Below, piece after piece: positions 59,977 through 64,000 of a stretch of 64,000 bases of DNA. Position 1 is the first letter of the stretch. Every line of letters begins with the position of its first letter. A program made the translations under genes and the position numbers. This DNA is from Bacillus sp. AFS015802 (GTDB taxonomy: Bacteria; Bacillota; Bacilli; Bacillales; Bacillaceae_B): the NCBI RefSeq assembly GCF_002561455.1, contig NZ_NTUP01000066.1, positions 294,802-358,801 on the forward strand, read 5' to 3'. The notes beneath the pieces are model-generated. The model ran no database searches and was not told the origin of the DNA. It was given only the letters and a program-made list of their open reading frames with translations.

Positions 59977-61371
59977 ATGAAAGACGAGCATTTATTGACC
60001 CAGACGGTTGCCCACCATCAACACAAGAAGCGTAAGAAGCGGGAAGGAACGAAGCTAAGCTGGTGGCAGCTTTCCCTGATCGGCATCGGGTCCGTCATCG
60101 GCGCAGGTTTTTTTCTCGGTACAGGGTTATCCATTAAGACGGCAGGCCCGTCCATCCTGATCGATTATGTCATCGCCGGTGTGACGGCCTACTTTGTATT
60201 CAGTGCCCTGGCGGAAATGATCACGAATGATCCTCAAAAAGGGACGTTCCGTATTTACGCGAAGAAAGCATTCGGTCATTCTTTCGGATTTGTTTCGGGA
60301 TGGATGTACTGGTTATCAGGCATCCTCATCATGTCCAGTGAAATCGTGGCGTTATCGACATTCACCCAATTTTGGTTTCCTCATATCCCTTTATGGATTT
60401 TTTCCATCTTATATGCTGCCTTCGGGTTTGGTATCAATCTGTTGGGAGCCAGCAACTTCGGGAAAATTGAATCGGTCTTTGCTGTGATTAAATTATCTAC
60501 ACTGCTGATTTTCATCGTATTCGGTGCTCTGCTTTTATTTCATATCATCACACCGAGTGAACTCGCATCCGCCAAGGACGCAGGCATTTCTCCCTTTATG
60601 CCCGAGGGGATCAAAGGGACGTGGGCGGCACTGATCTTTGTATTTTTCTCATTCGGGGGGATTGCGGTTCTCGGTATCGCATCTAATGAATTGCGTGATA
60701 AAAAAGATGTTCCGAAGGCCGGGAAGGGGACACTGTTCTCCCTTGTGACGGTCTATGTCCTGTCTTTGTTTTTTGTCATGAGCATGGTGTCCTGGACCAA
60801 GATCAATGAAACGGAAAGTCCATTTGTTACGGCACTCTCGGCTTACCATATCCCGTTCCTTGATTCGATTTTCAACATCATCATCATCAGTGCAGCCTTC
60901 TCGACGATGGTGGGGGCTCTTTTCTCAATCACGAATGTCATGATTTCTCTTGCTGTGGACGGGGACGCGCCGAAAGGATTCGCTGAAAAAAATGATCGGG
61001 GAGTGGCGGTGAAATCCTTGATGATCACAGCGGTCGGGCTCGGGATATCGATTCTCTTTTCCTTCCTTCTGCCAAATGAAGTGTATGAATATATCACCAC
61101 AGCGGCAGGCGTTATGCTGATCCTGAACTGGGTCATTATCCTGGTTTCCCATATTAAGCTTCATCCGTCATACGATGCATCGAATGGGAAGTTTAAGATG
61201 TTTGGTTATCCCTTTACCTCCTACCTCGGGATCGCTTTGATTCTCCTGGCGATCTCAGGTGCCATGGTCCACGCGAATCAACGGATTGGATTGTTCATTT
61301 CATTAGGGTTGATCCTTGTGATTTATCTGTCTTATTGGGGTGTTTTCCGCAGGGGTCATAAAGGACATTAG
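59977..61371 (+). CDS. APC-family amino-acid permease
   Basis: A 464-aa membrane protein with 12 predicted helices. The start of helix 1, SLIGIGSVIGAGFFLGTG, is the amino-acid/polyamine/organocation signature, and FVFFSFGGIAVLGIASNELR corresponds to the conserved helix 6 region. It likely imports an amino acid with a proton. The N-terminal 25 residues are unusually rich in His and Lys (HHQHKKRKKRE). The ATG follows AAAGGGTGG. Monocistronic, with a hairpin after it. The substrate is unknown. Confidence 0.9.
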   Translation: MKDEHLLTQTVAHHQHKKRKKREGTKLSWWQLSLIGIGSVIGAGFFLGTGLSIKTAGPSILIDYVIAGVTAYFVFSALAEMITNDPQKGTFRIYAKKAFGHSFGFVSGWMYWLSGILIMSSEIVALSTFTQFWFPHIPLWIFSILYAAFGFGINLLGASNFGKIESVFAVIKLSTLLIFIVFGALLLFHIITPSELASAKDAGISPFMPEGIKGTWAALIFVFFSFGGIAVLGIASNELRDKKDVPKAGKGTLFSLVTVYVLSLFFVMSMVSWTKINETESPFVTALSAYHIPFLDSIFNIIIISAAFSTMVGALFSITNVMISLAVDGDAPKGFAEKNDRGVAVKSLMITAVGLGISILFSFLLPNEVYEYITTAAGVMLILNWVIILVSHIKLHPSYDASNGKFKMFGYPFTSYLGIALILLAISGAMVHANQRIGLFISLGLILVIYLSYWGVFRRGHKGH

Positions 61372-61417
61372 GGGCAAAGAAAGGTATAATGTAGAAGAGA
61401 TAAAAAGGAACTTCACC

Positions 61418-61448
61418 AAAAAATCATAGAAGGAGTCTATGGTTTTTT
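61418..61448 (+). terminator. Terminator before selO
   Basis: AAATCATAGA pairs with TCTATGGTTT (one T-G), loop AGGAG, T6. Confidence 0.8.
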
Positions 61449-61478
61449 GTTTTATTTATTGAAAAGGAGGAGAGGACG

Positions 61479-62927
61479 ATGATGGAAAAGAAAGCAGGTT
61501 GGAATCTCGAAAACAGTTATAAAACCCTTCCTGGAACATTTTTCACCCTTCAGGTTCCTGAACCTGTACGTGCCCCAAAGCTGATGGTTCTAAATGAGAG
61601 GGTTGCTGAGTCCCTTGGGCTCGATGCCGAAAAACTTGGAGCGGATGTCCTATCGGGCAATGAAATCCCTGAAGGAGCCGAGCCCCTTGCCCAAGCCTAT
61701 GCGGGCCATCAGTTCGGACATTTCAATATGCTGGGTGATGGACGGGCTGTCCTGATTGGCGAGCAGATCACGCCGGAGGGAAAACGATTCGATATTCAGC
61801 TTAAAGGGGGAGGAAGAACCCCTTATTCCCGTGGAGGGGACGGTCGGGCAGGACTCGGTCCCATGCTCCGGGAGCACATCATCAGTGAAGCCATGCATGG
61901 ACTTGGGGTTCCGACTACCAGGAGTTTGGCGGTAGTGACAACCGGTGATCCCATTTACCGGGAAACGGAACAAAAGGGTGCGATCTTGACAAGGGTGGCG
62001 GCCAGTCATCTCCGCGTCGGGACATTCCAGTTTGCTTCAAGATTCGGGGAGGTGGATGATCTCCGGGCCCTGGCAGACTATGCCCTGGAGCGCCATTATC
62101 CAGAGGGCAAGGATGCTCCAAACCGCTACCTTTTCCTATTGAAGGAAGTCATCAAACGCCAGGCATCCCTTATCGCCAAGTGGCAGATGGTTGGCTTCAT
62201 CCACGGTGTCATGAACACAGATAATATGACGATCAGTGGTGAAACGATTGATTACGGACCCTGTGCTTTCATGGATGCGTATGACCCGAAAACGGTCTTC
62301 AGTTCCATCGATGCACAAGGGAGGTATGCATACGGAAATCAGCCGCCGATCGCTGGTTGGAACCTCGCCCGCTTTGCCGAAAGCCTGCTTCCGGTCCTCC
62401 ATCCTGTACAGGAAGAGTCCCTCAAACTTGCCCAGGAGGCCGTCCTCGAATTTCCGAAGTTGTATGAAGGGCACTGGCTTGACGGCATGAGGGCCAAACT
62501 TGGGATATTCAATGAAGAAGAAGGGGATCGTGCATTGGCAGAAGAACTGCTGGATCTCATGAATAAGCATCAGTCAGACTTTACAAATACGTTCCGGAGC
62601 CTGACATTGGGTCGTGAAGAGTCAGAAGTATTCAACACACCTGAATTTATGTCTTGGAAGGAACGTTGGAAAGAAAGGCTGAGCAGACAGGACGAGACGA
62701 TGGAAGCGTCCAAGCAGCGGATGCGCACGAGTAATCCGTCGGTCATCCCGCGTAACCACAGGGTGGAAGAAGCGCTTCAGGCTGCAGTGGAAGAAAATGA
62801 TTTCAGTGTGATGAACGGCTTGCTTTCGGTTCTGGAAGATCCATACGCTTACTCTCCCGGTCAGGAAGAGTATTGCACACTTCCAAGTCCGTCGAACCGT
62901 CCGTACCGAACCTATTGTGGAACGTAA
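61479..62927 (+). CDS. selO: Protein adenylyltransferase SelO (YdiU family)
   Basis: A 482-aa pseudokinase-fold enzyme that transfers AMP from ATP to Ser, Thr or Tyr of proteins (AMPylation), known to act in redox control. Visible motifs are [15 protein letters not shown], the nucleotide-binding [18 protein letters not shown], the [15 protein letters not shown] catalytic loop (Asn, Asp), DYGPCAFMD and [15 protein letters not shown]. The C-terminal YCGT keeps the conserved Cys near the end. ATG 61479 follows AAAGGAGG with 8-nt spacing. The family assignment is secure. No co-transcribed partner is apparent; the oxidoreductase gene follows 67 nt later. Confidence 0.95.
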   Translation: MMEKKAGWNLENSYKTLPGTFFTLQVPEPVRAPKLMVLNERVAESLGLDAEKLGADVLSGNEIPEGAEPLAQAYAGHQFGHFNMLGDGRAVLIGEQITPEGKRFDIQLKGGGRTPYSRGGDGRAGLGPMLREHIISEAMHGLGVPTTRSLAVVTTGDPIYRETEQKGAILTRVAASHLRVGTFQFASRFGEVDDLRALADYALERHYPEGKDAPNRYLFLLKEVIKRQASLIAKWQMVGFIHGVMNTDNMTISGETIDYGPCAFMDAYDPKTVFSSIDAQGRYAYGNQPPIAGWNLARFAESLLPVLHPVQEESLKLAQEAVLEFPKLYEGHWLDGMRAKLGIFNEEEGDRALAEELLDLMNKHQSDFTNTFRSLTLGREESEVFNTPEFMSWKERWKERLSRQDETMEASKQRMRTSNPSVIPRNHRVEEALQAAVEENDFSVMNGLLSVLEDPYAYSPGQEEYCTLPSPSNRPYRTYCGT

Positions 62928-62994
62928 CGATCATGAGTTGAGGGTAGGAATTTCGGCAACACTATAACCAGGAAAATGGAAAGGTGGAACACTC

Positions 62995-64000
62995 ATGAAG
63001 GCCGTTCAAGTTACAGGATATGGAGATGTCGATAAGCTCGAAGTCGCGGAGATTCCAGTCCCCGCCCCTCAAAAGGGGGAAGTCCTTGTCAAAGTAAAGG
63101 CATGTGCCATTAACAATACTGAAATCTGGATGAGAGAAGGCGCATATGGAACGGAAGAGAAGTCTGGGTGGCGGCCTGAAGGGGTTCAGTTTCCAAGGGT
63201 TCCCGGTTCGGATATTACAGGTGAAGTGGTAGAAGTGGGAGCGGATGTTTCTGAAACCATGCTGGGTAAAGATGTTGTCGTGTTCCCATTCACTTCAAGC
63301 GCTACGGAAGGAAGCGAACATATATCAGACGATATGTCGTTCATCGGTTCTGAATATGACGGGGGATATGCTGAATACGTCGTCTGGCCATCGGAACTCT
63401 GTTATGACATGCCTCTCTCCACATATGAAGAAAGTGCCGTGTTTTCCGTCAGCGGTTTGACCGCATGGCATATGGTGGAACAGATCAAGGCTCAGCCATC
63501 GGAAACGATCGTCGTCACAGGTGCCAACGGCGGTGTGGGATCATTGAATGTTCAAATTGCTTCCAAGGTTTTCGGAGCAAAGGTCATTGCCATAGTAGGG
63601 GACTTGGCTTTGGAAGAGAGGATGAAAGAGCTCGGTGCCAACCACGTATTGTCCTATAAGTCGCCAAACCTTGCCGGTGAAATACTTGAGGTAAATGGAG
63701 GTCCGGTCGATTCCGTATTGGATGTAGTAGGGGATGCACTATTCGAAACATCTCTTGAAGTCTTGAAAAAAGGCGGCAAATTCTGTATATCAGGGTCAGC
63801 CGGTGGTCAGAAAACACAACTCGACTTCAGAACCCTTTATTTAAAGCATATTACGTTCTATGGATCGGTCCTGGGGACAAGAGAAGAGTTCAAACGTATG
63901 CTTGCTGCGATCTCGGAAGGAAAAATCAAGCCGGTCATTGACCGGACGTTCCCACTCGAGCAAGCCCGTGAAGCACAAACCTATTTTAAACATTCAGGAA
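62995..64000 (+). CDS. Medium-chain dehydrogenase / quinone oxidoreductase-like (3' end missing)
   Basis: The first 335 codons of an MDR-superfamily oxidoreductase running off the window. It starts MKAVQVTGYG, with a GroES-like catalytic domain (residues about 1-150, RVPGSDITGEVVEVG) and a nucleotide-binding domain (VVTGANGGVGSLNVQIASKV). The structural zinc cysteines are absent and only one catalytic-region His can be placed, so it is closer to the zinc-independent quinone-oxidoreductase branch and would use NADPH. The ATG follows AAGGTGG with 7-nt spacing. Substrate unknown. Confidence 0.88.
   Translation, partial: MKAVQVTGYGDVDKLEVAEIPVPAPQKGEVLVKVKACAINNTEIWMREGAYGTEEKSGWRPEGVQFPRVPGSDITGEVVEVGADVSETMLGKDVVVFPFTSSATEGSEHISDDMSFIGSEYDGGYAEYVVWPSELCYDMPLSTYEESAVFSVSGLTAWHMVEQIKAQPSETIVVTGANGGVGSLNVQIASKVFGAKVIAIVGDLALEERMKELGANHVLSYKSPNLAGEILEVNGGPVDSVLDVVGDALFETSLEVLKKGGKFCISGSAGGQKTQLDFRTLYLKHITFYGSVLGTREEFKRMLAAISEGKIKPVIDRTFPLEQAREAQTYFKHSG

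Overview
The window looks like chromosomal DNA of a moderately low-GC, Gram-positive endospore-former-type Bacillaceae (Bacillus/Rossellomorea-like). The basis is strong AGGAGG ribosome sites, frequent TTG/GTG starts, rho-independent terminators after most genes, and many orthologues of Bacillus subtilis genes (spx, yoaS-yozG-yoaT, ykrK-htpX, rsbR paralogues, rlmCD, lysA with a lysine riboswitch). No tRNA, rRNA, CRISPR array, transposase or prophage module was seen. The genus is inferred from gene content and is not certain.

Layout. 1-7.4 kb: end of a GNAT acetyltransferase, a secreted glycerophosphodiester phosphodiesterase behind a Pho-box-like promoter, a self-regulated MarR-MFS efflux operon, a GyrI-like protein, the yoaS-yozG-yoaT cluster and a proline-iminopeptidase-like hydrolase. 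7.4-19.9 kb: a DrrAB-type ABC exporter, an Spx / Rrf2 / IDEAL-protein stress module with three matching operators, a C45-type hydrolase, a heterodimeric ABC exporter, a secreted coiled-coil protein and a cupin-HD-GYP fusion. 20-32.3 kb: an S9 peptidase with an apparent ATC start, two RsbR paralogues around a candidate SigB promoter, a single polypeptide joining a sigma-like domain, a zinc anti-sigma domain and DUF4179, a prolyl 4-hydroxylase, an efflux gene divergent from its probable XRE-cupin regulator, and a conventional ECF sigma / DUF4179 anti-sigma pair. 32.4-47.7 kb: a dispersed Bacillaceae repeat, lysine riboswitch-lysA, a permease-only OppBC-like pair, a large subtilase, a frameshifted LysR gene divergent from a YhgE/Pip protein, ykrK-htpX and a secreted lamin-tail protein. 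48-54.6 kb: a seven-gene operon behind a six-hexamer Pho box: lipoprotein receptor, cytoplasmic phosphodiesterase, two permeases, ATPase, DeoR regulator and PHP phosphoesterase. 54.7-64 kb: an amidase without signal peptide, rlmCD, a second permease-only OppBC-like pair with a lipoprotein, an amino-acid permease, selO and the start of a medium-chain oxidoreductase.

How it fits together. Two phosphate-starvation promoters with the same 11-bp hexamer period and the same 9-nt gap to the -10 box drive a secreted glycerophosphodiesterase and the seven-gene operon. This suggests a phosphate-scavenging path in which an organophosphate is imported, cleaved to a monoester and dephosphorylated in the cytoplasm. 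Several other loci couple a sensor or regulator to envelope or stress functions (MarR-MFS, Rrf2-Spx, XRE-cupin-efflux, ECF-DUF4179, YkrK-HtpX, RsbR). Short palindromic REP-like elements recur between genes, and two of them supply the coded C-terminal end of a protein.
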